Below are positions 7,766-14,719 of a stretch of DNA of 26,256 bases, piece after piece. Position 1 is the first letter of the stretch. Each line of letters opens with the position of its first letter. The notes under the pieces were generated by a model. That model had not been told where the DNA came from. It ran no database searches and saw only the letters and a list, made by a program, of their open reading frames with translations. The DNA is from a virus: the IMG/VR virus record IMGVR_UViG_3300010396_000095, positions 1-26,256 of that record; one strand, written 5' to 3'. The position numbers were made by a program, and so were the translations under genes.

Positions 7766-8032
7766 TCAGGCCGAAACCGTCTGGCGACCCTGCCGGCGCG
7801 TCTGAACCGCCTGGGTCTGCTCGCGCACCGTCTTGTTGACGATGACGTTCGCCACCGTGCCGTCGGGCGGGATGTAATCGGCTTCCCCGTCGACGTAGGG
7901 GACGGCGTCGCCGGCCGCGATGCGCTTTTGCGCCTCGGACTCGCCGCACTCGTATTTTTCGCCCGCCCGCCAATACTGCTTCTCGCTGGTGACCGGGCTG
8001 GTAAGACGCACAAACACTTTGCCGCTGCTCAT
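7766..8032 (-). CDS. Small head-region protein, 88 aa, unknown
   Basis: An 88-residue soluble protein immediately after the capsid gene, the usual place for a decoration or head accessory protein. It has a beta-like N-terminus (KVFVRLTSPVTSEKQYWRAG), a short helix SEAQKRIAAGDAVPYV and a basic Gln/Arg-rich tail. The first part resembles the small loader-like proteins of HK97-type operons in which a strand is followed by an AQKLIDAG-type helix. The start at ATG 8032 is set by CAGGAG 7 bases upstream; the frame continues to 8089 but without such a site. Function is inferred from position only. Confidence 0.7.
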   Translation of the reverse strand: MSSGKVFVRLTSPVTSEKQYWRAGEKYECGESEAQKRIAAGDAVPYVDGEADYIPPDGTVANVIVNKTVREQTQAVQTRRQGRQTVSA

Positions 8033-8104
8033 AAGGGACTCCTGAAGGAAAAGGTTGGGAAAGCCCTCGCGCGAACTGTTCGTCCGCACGAGGGGAAGAT
8101 TCTC

Positions 8105-8127
8105 AGTCGCCCCTATTAGGTGGCGCT
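8105..8127 (-). other. Weak hairpin across the capsid stop codon
   Basis: On the transcript CGCC pairs with GGCG around ACCUAAUAGG, which includes the capsid UAA and a second in-frame UAG. The sequence ACCTAATAGGGG nearly repeats ACCTAATCGGGG at the tail tube stop. The pairing alone is weak; the repetition is the reason to list it. Confidence 0.25.
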
Positions 8128-9576
8128 GTTCACGAAATACTTCACGGGATTTCCGGCGGTCAGGAGTTGACCATCGTACCGCTGGTAGCCCATGAACCCG
8201 ATCTGCAGGGCGCTCATGTAGCGTTCGCGGAAGGTGAAGACTTCCAGCCCGCGCACGCGACGGATGATGTACTTCTTGAAGTCGCCGAACAGAATCGACT
8301 TCGCCGAAGATCCGAGGCTCGCCATGTCCTGGTTGATGACATAGTTGTAGCCGTTGAACATGTCCGGACGACGACCCTGCACGCCCTCACTGACGCCGCC
8401 GGCAATCCACAACGGACGGTTGTTGCTGTCGGCCAGCTTCTTGAGGGCCTTGAGGGTGCTGTCGTTGAACATGAACTTGGCCAGCGGCACGCCGTAGGCG
8501 TCCGAGCCGCGGTAGGCCGGATCGACGCTGTGCTCCAGTTCGACCAGCTCGTTGTAGCTGATCGTCGTGGGGCTGGCGCCGGCGTAGCCCAGGGCGGCCG
8601 CGGGCACGATGCCCTTGGGCTGGCTGGACCCGGTCCCGAGCGTGCAGTCGGTGTTAAGCTTGCGGCCGATTCGGATGGCCAGAAGCCCCTTCTGCCCGCG
8701 CGGGTTTTCCAGGTTCGTGTCGCCCACCAGATACTGCTCGACGTTGAACGCCGAGTCCTGCAAGAGCTGGATCGGGACCAGCACGACGGCACTGTCGTAC
8801 ATGTAGGCGTTCAGGTTGACGACGCTGAACGTCGGGTCCACGTCGCCGGAGCCGGAGCCGCCGGTGACGGTGGCATTCTCCGCCGTGATCTCGCCGGTGT
8901 TGCCGGTGTCGTCCACGTTCGGCCAGGGCAACAAATTGCCCATGTTCGTGTCCTGATACGTGCAGACGTTGGGGTCGATGATGCCGCCGTACCACTTGAG
9001 GGCGACGTTCAGGTTGTAGACGAACCCCTGCGGGATCATCGCGTCGCCGGCAGCGGACGTGCCGCCCATGGCGCGATTTTGCGACCACATCGGAGTGAAG
9101 TCGCTGCGGGATTCAAAGCTCCCGTTGCCGTTCTCGATCTGGTTGCGGATCATGCCGCCCGCATCGCCTTCGGGGAAGACGAACATTCGCTTTTCCAGCG
9201 GCGTCAGGCATCCGAAGTCGCCGCCGTAGAGGGCCAGCTTGCGCAGGGTCTTGAACTGGTCGGGCTTTTCAGTCGGCTGGCCGCCGTTGATGCCGGGACC
9301 GCCGGCCGGACGTTCGGCCGTGGTGTCCTCGAACCCGGCCGTCCGGGTGTCGGGGGCCGGAGCGCCCAGGTGGGCCTCCAGATCGAGCTGCTTGTCCATC
9401 TGCTCGATTTCCTTGCCCAGCCTGTCGATGTCCGCATGACGCGCTTCCCACTCGGCATTCTCGGCCGGGGTAAGGGACCGCTTTTCCTTGGACGCCTTGA
9501 CGATCATCTCTCCAGTTTGCTCGGCGAGCTTTTTGCGCTCGATCTGCTTCTCTTTCTTGAGTGCTAACAGTGACAT
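8116..9576 (-). CDS. HK97-fold major capsid protein with N-terminal scaffold (delta) domain
   Basis: The 486-residue product begins MSLLALKKEKQIERKKLAEQ. Its first 75 residues form a charged coiled coil, the delta/scaffold domain normally removed by the prohead protease. After a Gly/Pro-rich linker (about 75-110) comes the HK97 capsid fold with recognisable segments: MIPQGFVYNLNVALKWYGG, the spine helix region with PIQLLQDSAFNVEQYLV, the QPKGIV turn, FMFNDSTLKALKKL, and the C-terminal GDFKKYIIRRVRGLEVFTF. It has the capsid size usual for HK97-type phages. I chose ATG 9576 over the in-frame ATG 9618 because the shared leader element ends just before 9576, as it does at the tail tube start. Confidence 0.95.
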   Translation of the reverse strand: MSLLALKKEKQIERKKLAEQTGEMIVKASKEKRSLTPAENAEWEARHADIDRLGKEIEQMDKQLDLEAHLGAPAPDTRTAGFEDTTAERPAGGPGINGGQPTEKPDQFKTLRKLALYGGDFGCLTPLEKRMFVFPEGDAGGMIRNQIENGNGSFESRSDFTPMWSQNRAMGGTSAAGDAMIPQGFVYNLNVALKWYGGIIDPNVCTYQDTNMGNLLPWPNVDDTGNTGEITAENATVTGGSGSGDVDPTFSVVNLNAYMYDSAVVLVPIQLLQDSAFNVEQYLVGDTNLENPRGQKGLLAIRIGRKLNTDCTLGTGSSQPKGIVPAAALGYAGASPTTISYNELVELEHSVDPAYRGSDAYGVPLAKFMFNDSTLKALKKLADSNNRPLWIAGGVSEGVQGRRPDMFNGYNYVINQDMASLGSSAKSILFGDFKKYIIRRVRGLEVFTFRERYMSALQIGFMGYQRYDGQLLTAGNPVKYFVNSAT

Positions 9577-9668
9577 CGGTTTCTCACTTTTGAGAACCCG
9601 CCGCTGGTTGATCTGCATGAAAGAAAAGAACCGCGGCCAGTGCAGCGCCGGCTGTTCAGGAGCGACCC
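9577..9668 (-). promoter_or_regulatory. Capsid gene leader, similar to the tail tube gene leader
   Basis: Upstream of the capsid start the transcript strand carries GGGTCGCTCC, CTGGCCGCGG, TTCTTTTCTTTC, CCAGCGGCGGG and TTCTCAAAAGTGAGAA in this order. These match the blocks before the tail tube gene at 5627-5734. Here TTCTCA and TGAGAA are perfect inverted repeats; the tail tube copy breaks the pairing but keeps the bases, so sequence rather than hairpin seems conserved. The rest of the gap, 9669-9796, shows nothing I recognise. Confidence 0.55.
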
Positions 9669-9796
9669 TATCGGTTCAGGAATTTGCACCGCCGGCCCTC
9701 CCGTAGGCGTTGGTGCGTCGTGGTGCCCGTTGCCCCGCACGGCTCGGCGTGGGTGGCAGCGGCTCGGAAACAGAACGCTTGTGGCGGCTCGGCGCC

Positions 9797-10486
9797 TTAG
9801 CGGTCCGTATCCGGGGGAACTGTTTCAAGCTTCATTTTGTCGCGTGCTTCCAGTGCGGCCTTCAGGCTCCGCTCGATCCGGAAGTTATCGTCCTGCCACC
9901 GCTGCGGGTGCGTCTTCTCATTCGCCCGCGCGTCGCGGTTGCGCAGCCAGTAGTGGTACAGGACGTGATCGACAAAGACTTCGGTGTTCAGGTACGGCCG
10001 GACGCGAATCGAAAAGTCGGCGTCCTCGCCGTAGTTCCACGGCTGGAACCTGACCGCGAGGGCGATTTCCCGGCGGATGGGCGTCAGGTGCCCCGGCTGT
10101 CGTTCGACGAGGAACCGGTCGCCGTGCGGGATTTCCCGCAGCTTCTGGTTCCGGATCGTGTACGTCGTGTCGGCGGTGTGCCGTCCGTCTTCGTACCACT
10201 TGGCGCGGAAGCCGACACAATCCGGGTCGGTTGACAGGGCGGAAACCAGACGAGCCACGTAATCGTCCGCAACCGTGTCGTCATCGTCGATGAAACAAAC
10301 GTGGGTTCCCACCGATCGCTCAAGCAGGCGGTTGCGCTTTTCGCCAATGGTTAGTTCCCCGTCGTCCGCGTCGATCAGTAGTTCCACGTTCTTCTGCGCC
10401 ACCGCCTGTGGTTCAAGGATCGCCAACAGGCGGCCCAGGAGGTCGCGGCGGCTGCGAATCGAGCAGATCAGGATCGACAGTCGCAT
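9797..10486 (-). CDS. Family 2-like glycosyltransferase (GT-A), 229 aa
   Basis: GT-A fold signatures are clear. The N-terminal strand MRLSILICSIRSR is followed by LLIDADDGELTIGEKRNRLL (about 37-56). The metal/nucleotide-sugar binding DXD-type motif FIDDDDTVADDY spans 65-76, and an acceptor-side acidic motif NYGEDADFS spans 151-159. The protein has no membrane segment, so it is a cytoplasmic transferase. It is the last gene of the sugar cassette and lies next to the capsid leader. It starts at ATG 10486, 4 bases after the upstream stop. The acceptor is unknown; a virion protein or a sugar already attached to one is an inference from location. Confidence 0.85.
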   Translation of the reverse strand: MRLSILICSIRSRRDLLGRLLAILEPQAVAQKNVELLIDADDGELTIGEKRNRLLERSVGTHVCFIDDDDTVADDYVARLVSALSTDPDCVGFRAKWYEDGRHTADTTYTIRNQKLREIPHGDRFLVERQPGHLTPIRREIALAVRFQPWNYGEDADFSIRVRPYLNTEVFVDHVLYHYWLRNRDARANEKTHPQRWQDDNFRIERSLKAALEARDKMKLETVPPDTDR

Positions 10487-10490
10487 CAGG

Positions 10491-10727
10491 CTACCCTCGC
10501 CGGCAGAACAATGGGCACAAGCTTTCGGCCGCCGTCCGCACGCCTACATTCGGGTTGGGCTTCTTGTCGCCGACAAGCTCGCCGCCCTTCAACACCGCCC
10601 AGATATGCGGATGCTGACACCATCCGAGTAACGCGCCGGCGCCGGTAGCCTTGAGCGTTTCGGTTGGCTCCGCCGCCCAGGACCGGCACCGCGCACAGCA
10701 GCGGACTTGTTGGCCGAGGGTGGTCAT
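10491..10727 (-). CDS. Small cysteine-rich protein, 78 aa, possible zinc binder
   Basis: No family is recognised. The 78-residue product has cysteines at C10, C11 and C14 near the N-terminus, a WCQH motif in the middle (36-39) and CPLFC near the C-terminus (71-75). The spacing could bind zinc. It contains Trp and Pro but no membrane helix. Its ATG abuts the TAA of the upstream gene (TAAATG), indicating coupled translation. It lies between two glycosyltransferase genes with another small gene, so it may assist the cassette, but this is only context. Confidence 0.6.
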   Translation of the reverse strand: MTTLGQQVRCCARCRSWAAEPTETLKATGAGALLGWCQHPHIWAVLKGGELVGDKKPNPNVGVRTAAESLCPLFCRRG

Positions 10728-10967
10728 TTATCTAGCGGCGTGCTGATCGGCACGCCGCTGCTCATCCCGCACCGGCCACTCCCCCTCGCGGACGAGAATT
10801 TCTTTCGCGAGACGAATGGCGTCCTGCTCATTCTCGAAGTCGATGCAAAAATCGCTATTTGCCTTCTTGAACGTGAGCCTGAGGCCGCGACCGCCGAGTG
10901 GATTGATCATGCCGCTGCGGTCGATGGCGAAAATCGGGAAATCGTCGCCGGATAATTCAATCCGCAT
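10728..10967 (-). CDS. Small hypothetical protein, 79 aa
   Basis: No family is recognised. It is a small acidic/basic mixed protein with an N-terminal beta part (MRIELSGDDFPIFAIDRSG), a second strand region RLTFKKANSDFCIDF (30-44) and a helix EQDAIRLAKEILVREG. ATG 10967 has GGAG at a good distance and follows the preceding glycosyltransferase stop by 13 bases, the first break in the chain of overlapping genes upstream. Its role in the sugar cassette is unknown. Confidence 0.62.
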   Translation of the reverse strand: MRIELSGDDFPIFAIDRSGMINPLGGRGLRLTFKKANSDFCIDFENEQDAIRLAKEILVREGEWPVRDEQRRADQHAAR

Positions 10968-10980
10968 TGCTCGCTCCGCG

Positions 10981-11694
10981 TTAGATCAGATCCCGAAAAA
11001 AGTACGGGTGCTTCTGCAGACTTTCCGGCAGCTTGGCCCGGTCAAACGGCTCGGCATTCCACCAGTCTTTAACGACCGGATGCAGATCCCGTTTTCTCTC
11101 GGGATCCATGAAGATCGAGTCGAACCATTCGGGCCGCAGTTCGTTCTGGTGGCCGTGGCACGTCCACTTATAGCGGGTAATCGCCTCGCCCTGCGCGTAA
11201 CCAAAGTGGTAGACGCGGCCGGGAATCGTATGGTTGCCGTCGCCGCCCGGCTTGATGATCCGGACCGGCGCCCATACGTCCCGGCAGGCCCACCGGAAGG
11301 ACCGCCAGAAGTGAACGAATCCGTCGATCAGCAGATTGCGGTAGTTGTGCGTCTCCGCGTACTCGATGCACTCCAGCAAAGACGGCTGGTCCCATACCTC
11401 GTCGGCGTCCACCTGCAAGATCAGGTCCGCGTCGGGGCAGAGGTTGTAAATCTCGTTGCGGTGCTGCCCCTCTCCGGCCCATTCCCCTCGCTTCCACGTC
11501 AGTTTGTGCGCCACGCCATCACAGCAGGCCCGCAAACTCTCCTCGCTATCGGGGCATGGCAGGACGGTCGAGTGGCCGTAGCTTGGATGTGGCGTGTACA
11601 GGACCACGACCCGGCCCACGAACGGCTCGACGGCCTCAACGGCTTGCCGCAGGTACTCGGCGCCGTAGTGGAGTGGGATGGCGGCAACAATCAC
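10981..11694 (-). CDS. Glycosyltransferase family 2-like protein, 237 aa
   Basis: The product begins MIVAAIPLHYGAEYLRQAVE, the first strand and helix of a GT-A enzyme. It continues with RNEIYNLCPDADLILQVDAD (79-98), which holds the DXD motif DAD at 96-98 followed by EVW. The second half contains a long HFWRSFRWACRDVWAPVRI stretch and several His residues that could line the acceptor site. I place the start at GTG 11694, which overlaps the upstream TGA (GTGA). This trims 22 residues from the longest open frame and gives a normal GT start. Substrates cannot be read from the sequence. Confidence 0.8.
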   Translation of the reverse strand: MIVAAIPLHYGAEYLRQAVEAVEPFVGRVVVLYTPHPSYGHSTVLPCPDSEESLRACCDGVAHKLTWKRGEWAGEGQHRNEIYNLCPDADLILQVDADEVWDQPSLLECIEYAETHNYRNLLIDGFVHFWRSFRWACRDVWAPVRIIKPGGDGNHTIPGRVYHFGYAQGEAITRYKWTCHGHQNELRPEWFDSIFMDPERKRDLHPVVKDWWNAEPFDRAKLPESLQKHPYFFRDLI

Positions 11695-12425
11695 AGCGCC
11701 GCCTCCACGCACTTTCGGAACGTCAGATGTTCGGTCATCAGGTGGTAGTTGCCTTCCCACTCCGTTGCCCGCTCGATTTCATCCAGACCGTAGACGCGAT
11801 AGGGGAACGGATCGTGCGACGGCTCGGCCACGAGCGGCAGCTTCCAGCAGGCGAACAGCACGTGCCGCAGGGGTTCAATGATCGGCAGCGTGTCTTGATG
11901 CAGGCACAGGCCCATCTTCGAAGACGCCAGCCGCCAATCCCGCTCGGCACCCCAGCAGGCACCCGCGACCTTGTAGCCCTTGCCCTCTAATTCGTTCACG
12001 ATCCGCTGCCGCCGGCCGTAGATGTAGGCCATGTGGGAAAAGTTCCACAACTTGACCGGCTGAGGCGTTCCGCCGAGCGAAGGGTGTCCGCCGACCGGAA
12101 CGTATTTAACCTTGGGGTCGTCCTTGAACTGGCTGGCCAGCCATCGGTCGCTGATCCAAACCTGGTCGTACATCTGCGGGACAAACCCCGCCAAGCCGCC
12201 GGTTGGCCGCTCCAGCATCCAGCAAATCATCTTGGCCCGGCGGGGCTGGCTGGCGATCGCGTGGGCGTTGCCGTTGGGCGGGCTGAGGATGTACGTCTCG
12301 TCCGCGTCCGGCTGAATCTCATTCTGCTCGCAGGTCGCAAAATCGGACAGGGCGACCAGTCGCCAATAATCCGTGTAGCTGCCGTAAGTCTGGCCTTGGT
12401 CGTTGAGAAGGCGAACGAACTTCAC
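11691..12425 (-). CDS. Glycosyltransferase-like protein (GT-B/CgeB-type C-terminus), 244 aa
   Basis: The start is GTG 12425, overlapping the stop of the hidden 55-residue gene (GTGA); a longer frame would run back through that gene. The first half has Rossmann-like strands (AKMICWMLERPTGG, about 64-77, and DQVWISDRWLA, 87-97). The second half has YGRRQRIVNELEGKGYKVAG (136-155), then KMGLCLHQDTLPIIEPLRHV (170-189) and FACWKLPLVAEPSHDPFPY. This is the arrangement of a GT-B donor site of the CgeB/Glyco_trans_1_2 kind. The protein is somewhat short for a full GT-B enzyme. Glycosyltransferase function is inferred, moderately sure. Confidence 0.65.
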   Translation of the reverse strand: MKFVRLLNDQGQTYGSYTDYWRLVALSDFATCEQNEIQPDADETYILSPPNGNAHAIASQPRRAKMICWMLERPTGGLAGFVPQMYDQVWISDRWLASQFKDDPKVKYVPVGGHPSLGGTPQPVKLWNFSHMAYIYGRRQRIVNELEGKGYKVAGACWGAERDWRLASSKMGLCLHQDTLPIIEPLRHVLFACWKLPLVAEPSHDPFPYRVYGLDEIERATEWEGNYHLMTEHLTFRKCVEAAL

Positions 12426-12589
12426 TTGCTTTGAAAGTGCGATATTGCCCTGAACAACATCGCCGCCAACGCAACTGGGAACAGGCAGATGCCAGCCAAG
12501 AGTAGGAACAGCAGCGGAACCCATATTTCAGCAGTTGCCAGCAGAAAGATGATCGAAATCACAAGCAATAATATCTGCGCGGCACTCAC
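12422..12589 (-). CDS. Hidden 55-aa membrane protein in the sugar cassette
   Basis: Between the methyltransferase and the next glycosyltransferase a 56-codon frame starts with GTG 12589 and ends with TGA at 12422. Both ends are GTGA overlaps with the neighbours, so it fills the space exactly. The product starts MSAAQILLLVISIIFLLATA, then EIWVPLLFLLLAGICLFPVA, and ends in a short basic tail (RAISHFQSK). Two hydrophobic helices separated by a Glu make it a small double-pass membrane protein. It could anchor the sugar enzymes or act on a lipid-linked sugar; no family is recognised. Confidence 0.7.
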   Translation of the reverse strand: MSAAQILLLVISIIFLLATAEIWVPLLFLLLAGICLFPVALAAMLFRAISHFQSK

Positions 12590-13152
12590 GGCGTTCCCCT
12601 TTCTTCCAGCCGGTAGACCGCGTATCCACAGTCGCTCGGCGGCTCAAAGAAGTTCTCGTCCGGCTCGCCCAGAACATTCAGGCATTCGGGCCGCACCGTC
12701 TTCTGAGTGTCCCAGTGGTTGTAGTCGTGGACGATCACCCGACGGGCCGGAAAGTGGCGCAGGACGTGCTCGGTGAAGCCGGGAGAGTGGTGCCCGTCTT
12801 CCAACAGCAGGTCGATCGGCAGGCCAAAATCCTTTTGCCAGTCGATCGCAAACACGTCACGATTGATGAACTCGACATACGGGAGCAGGTCGGCCGGGAT
12901 CTTGGCGCCGGCGGACGGGTTGATATCGATCGAGTAGACGCGGCCAAACCCGTTGTGCTTGCAGCCAAGGGCCAGGTGCGACGCCGAGCAGCCTTCCCAG
13001 CGGCCCACTTCGACGATCACTGCCGGGCGCATCTCCCGCACGGTCTTGTACAGGTATCGCCCCTCATTCTCCCAGCAGGAGCCCGGGGGCCACTTGCGCA
13101 GGGATTCGTCCGAGTGGTAGCCGCCGATGGTGTCGAGGGAAAGGTCAATCAT
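12586..13152 (-). CDS. SAM-dependent class I methyltransferase (Methyltransf_24-like)
   Basis: A 188-residue protein with class I methyltransferase motifs. SAM-binding motif I is IVEVGRWEGCSASHLA (46-61), the acidic post-I motif is VYSIDINP (72-79), and later strands are IDLLLEDGHHSPGF (113-126) and RRVIVHDYNHWD (137-148). The DGHH and HDY pattern is like family 24 methyltransferases that act on sugars or small molecules next to glycosyltransferases. This would suit O-methylation of a transferred sugar, an inference from context. ATG 13152 overlaps the upstream TGA (ATGA), and its own stop overlaps the GTG of the small membrane gene. Confidence 0.82.
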   Translation of the reverse strand: MIDLSLDTIGGYHSDESLRKWPPGSCWENEGRYLYKTVREMRPAVIVEVGRWEGCSASHLALGCKHNGFGRVYSIDINPSAGAKIPADLLPYVEFINRDVFAIDWQKDFGLPIDLLLEDGHHSPGFTEHVLRHFPARRVIVHDYNHWDTQKTVRPECLNVLGEPDENFFEPPSDCGYAVYRLEERGTP

Positions 13153-14102
13153 GCCGCCGCCTTCCTATATTTGCTGCTGAAATTAAGAATCTCTTTCATC
13201 CGCGCATCCCACGAATGGTTTGCGTGAACGTGGGCGCATCCCGCCGCCGCGATGGCTTTTCGCTCGTCTTCGTGGTCTAGGTAGTGGTCCACCAGATCGG
13301 GGATCTCGTCCGGGCTGCGGAAGCACACCAGATGCTTGCCGATCTCGAAATCCTCTTCGATCCCCGGATGCCAGTTCGCGATGACGAATGCGCCGCTGCC
13401 CATCGCCCGGAACCGTCGGTCACTCGTGAACCGGGCAACGGTCTGGTAGTGGTTGATGTCCAGCGCGATCTTGCAGGATCGATAGGCTGCCGCCTCTTCC
13501 GGCTCCAGCAGAAACGGGTCGCTCGGACCCCATCCGCCACCGTAGACGGCAAACCGGTCTCCGTACCGCTGACGCATCGCGGCGACGACCTTCTGCCGCT
13601 GGGCGCTGCAGGGGAAGCGATTCGCGTAATTGGTTCCGAGAAAGACGATCTCGGGGGTTTCGGGCCGGGGTTCTCCGTCCGGCGTAAAAACGTCGGTGGT
13701 AAAACCGATGTTCAAAAACTCCGCCGGATGTCCCTTGCTTCGAAGATTCTCCACGTCGCGCAGGTTACTGAAGCAATTGAGCGAGACGTGCGGCGCCACC
13801 TTCCAAGCCCACTCGGGCGTCTCGTCGCGAAGGTCGCCGCACCAGCTCAGCGTAAACCCCGGAATCTGGCTCAGCACGGCGCCGGGCAAAAGGTTCGGCG
13901 TCTGGATTTGCAGGAAGGTCAGGTCCGGCCGGAACGTGGCTGCCTGAACGGCAAACGCCTCCCGCATCTCGCGAACCTGATCCAGTGCCCAATACCTGTA
14001 CCAATCGAACTCCTGATATTCGGAGGCGACGGACCGCAGGGCGTTGCGCAGGCCCCACTGTGGCGAGCCGGGCGCGAGGAGGGCAAAATGCAGGATCTTC
14101 AC
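13149..14102 (-). CDS. CgeB-like glycosyltransferase (GT-B, Glyco_trans_1_2), 317 aa
   Basis: A full-length GT-B-type protein. The N-terminal half begins MKILHFALLAPGSPQWGLRN and includes RPDLTFLQIQTPNLL (58-72) and the LSWCGDLRDE turn. The C-terminal donor-binding half has EIVFLGTNYANRFP (151-164) and KIALDINHYQ (211-220). Most telling is RFTSDRRFRAMGSGAFVIAN (224-243), then FEIGKHLVCFRSPDEI, the signature region of CgeB-like glycosyltransferases. The start is GTG 14102, overlapping the upstream stop (GTGA). It is cytoplasmic. It is probably a key sugar-transfer enzyme of the cassette; donor and acceptor are unknown. Confidence 0.85.
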   Translation of the reverse strand: MKILHFALLAPGSPQWGLRNALRSVASEYQEFDWYRYWALDQVREMREAFAVQAATFRPDLTFLQIQTPNLLPGAVLSQIPGFTLSWCGDLRDETPEWAWKVAPHVSLNCFSNLRDVENLRSKGHPAEFLNIGFTTDVFTPDGEPRPETPEIVFLGTNYANRFPCSAQRQKVVAAMRQRYGDRFAVYGGGWGPSDPFLLEPEEAAAYRSCKIALDINHYQTVARFTSDRRFRAMGSGAFVIANWHPGIEEDFEIGKHLVCFRSPDEIPDLVDHYLDHEDERKAIAAAGCAHVHANHSWDARMKEILNFSSKYRKAAA

Positions 14103-14719
14103 AGGCAGTATCTCAACTTGGGCGTTTGACCCAACTCGTGCGGGTCAATCAGCAGGTAGGGCTTGGGAACACAGTCGTCGGCGCCGTGGCCGTACCGCCG
14201 GATATCGGTCTGGTGCAGGTGAATCGCCCGAATCGTCTTGCTCGGGTTACTGATCGCGTACCCGGCCTTGGCGATTTCATAAGCCAGTCGGTTGTCGCAG
14301 CCGCGGATGCCGGGGGTAAAGTCGCAGGCGTCGATCAGTGATTGACGGATCGGGGCTCGGAATATCCACGCGTCCTGCGAGTCGCACCGTGGCGCGCCGT
14401 GCTCGTCAGAGAAAAGGTGTACTCCATCTGAACGGTCGTCCCATCGGGTGAGGGCGTAGGCGCGATCCGCAGTAATTCCGGCCGCGTCCGCAATGCTCTG
14501 GTCGAAGTAGATGTCCGCATTGGCCACCACGACGACCTGTTGATCCTGGCTGACACGATTGACCTCCCGGAACAACTCACTGAACGGCAGTCGCGGCCCG
14601 ACCAACTGTACAATCTGGGCGATGGCCTTGTTTCCAGAGTTGTGGGCTTGGACGGCGCTCAATTCCGCGTCCCGCGCCGGTTCGGGGTCACGGTAGGTGT
14701 TGACGAACAGGGCGATCAC
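14099..14719 (-). CDS. Glycosyltransferase-like protein (GT-A), 206 aa
   Basis: A 206-residue protein with a GT-A look. A strand opening MIALFVNTYRDPEP is followed by VVVANADIYFDQSI (63-76), where NAD-x-x-x-D stands for the DXD site. Next come DSQDAWIFRAPI (113-124), then PGIRGCDNRLAYEIAKAGY (136-154) and AIHLHQTDIRRYG. That order is seen in a group of short GT2-like proteins of phages and polysaccharide loci. It starts with GTG 14719, overlapping the protease TGA (GTGA), so the cassette is translationally coupled to the head genes. The exact family was not confirmed. Confidence 0.68.
   Translation of the reverse strand: MIALFVNTYRDPEPARDAELSAVQAHNSGNKAIAQIVQLVGPRLPFSELFREVNRVSQDQQVVVVANADIYFDQSIADAAGITADRAYALTRWDDRSDGVHLFSDEHGAPRCDSQDAWIFRAPIRQSLIDACDFTPGIRGCDNRLAYEIAKAGYAISNPSKTIRAIHLHQTDIRRYGHGADDCVPKPYLLIDPHELGQTPKLRYCL

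Noticed and set aside
3929-7839. Other long plus-strand frames (3929-5020, 5666-6790, 6751-7839)
   Set aside because: They overlap several well-supported minus-strand genes, cross gene borders, and have low-complexity translations typical of antisense frames in GC-rich sequence.
8167-9567. Long plus-strand open frame of 466 codons opposite the capsid gene
   Set aside because: It mirrors the capsid gene in GC-rich DNA, is rich in Arg, Val, Gly, Asp and Leu with no domain, has no ribosome site, and runs antisense to a certain gene.
9576-9618. Upstream in-frame ATG at 9618 for the capsid gene
   Set aside because: The added 14 residues are encoded by the leader blocks shared with the tail tube gene, whose copy has no such ATG, so the bases are probably regulatory.
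12425-12524. Extended N-terminus of the glycosyltransferase-like gene at 11691
   Set aside because: It would read through the 55-residue membrane gene in another frame; the GTGA overlap at 12425 gives a natural start.
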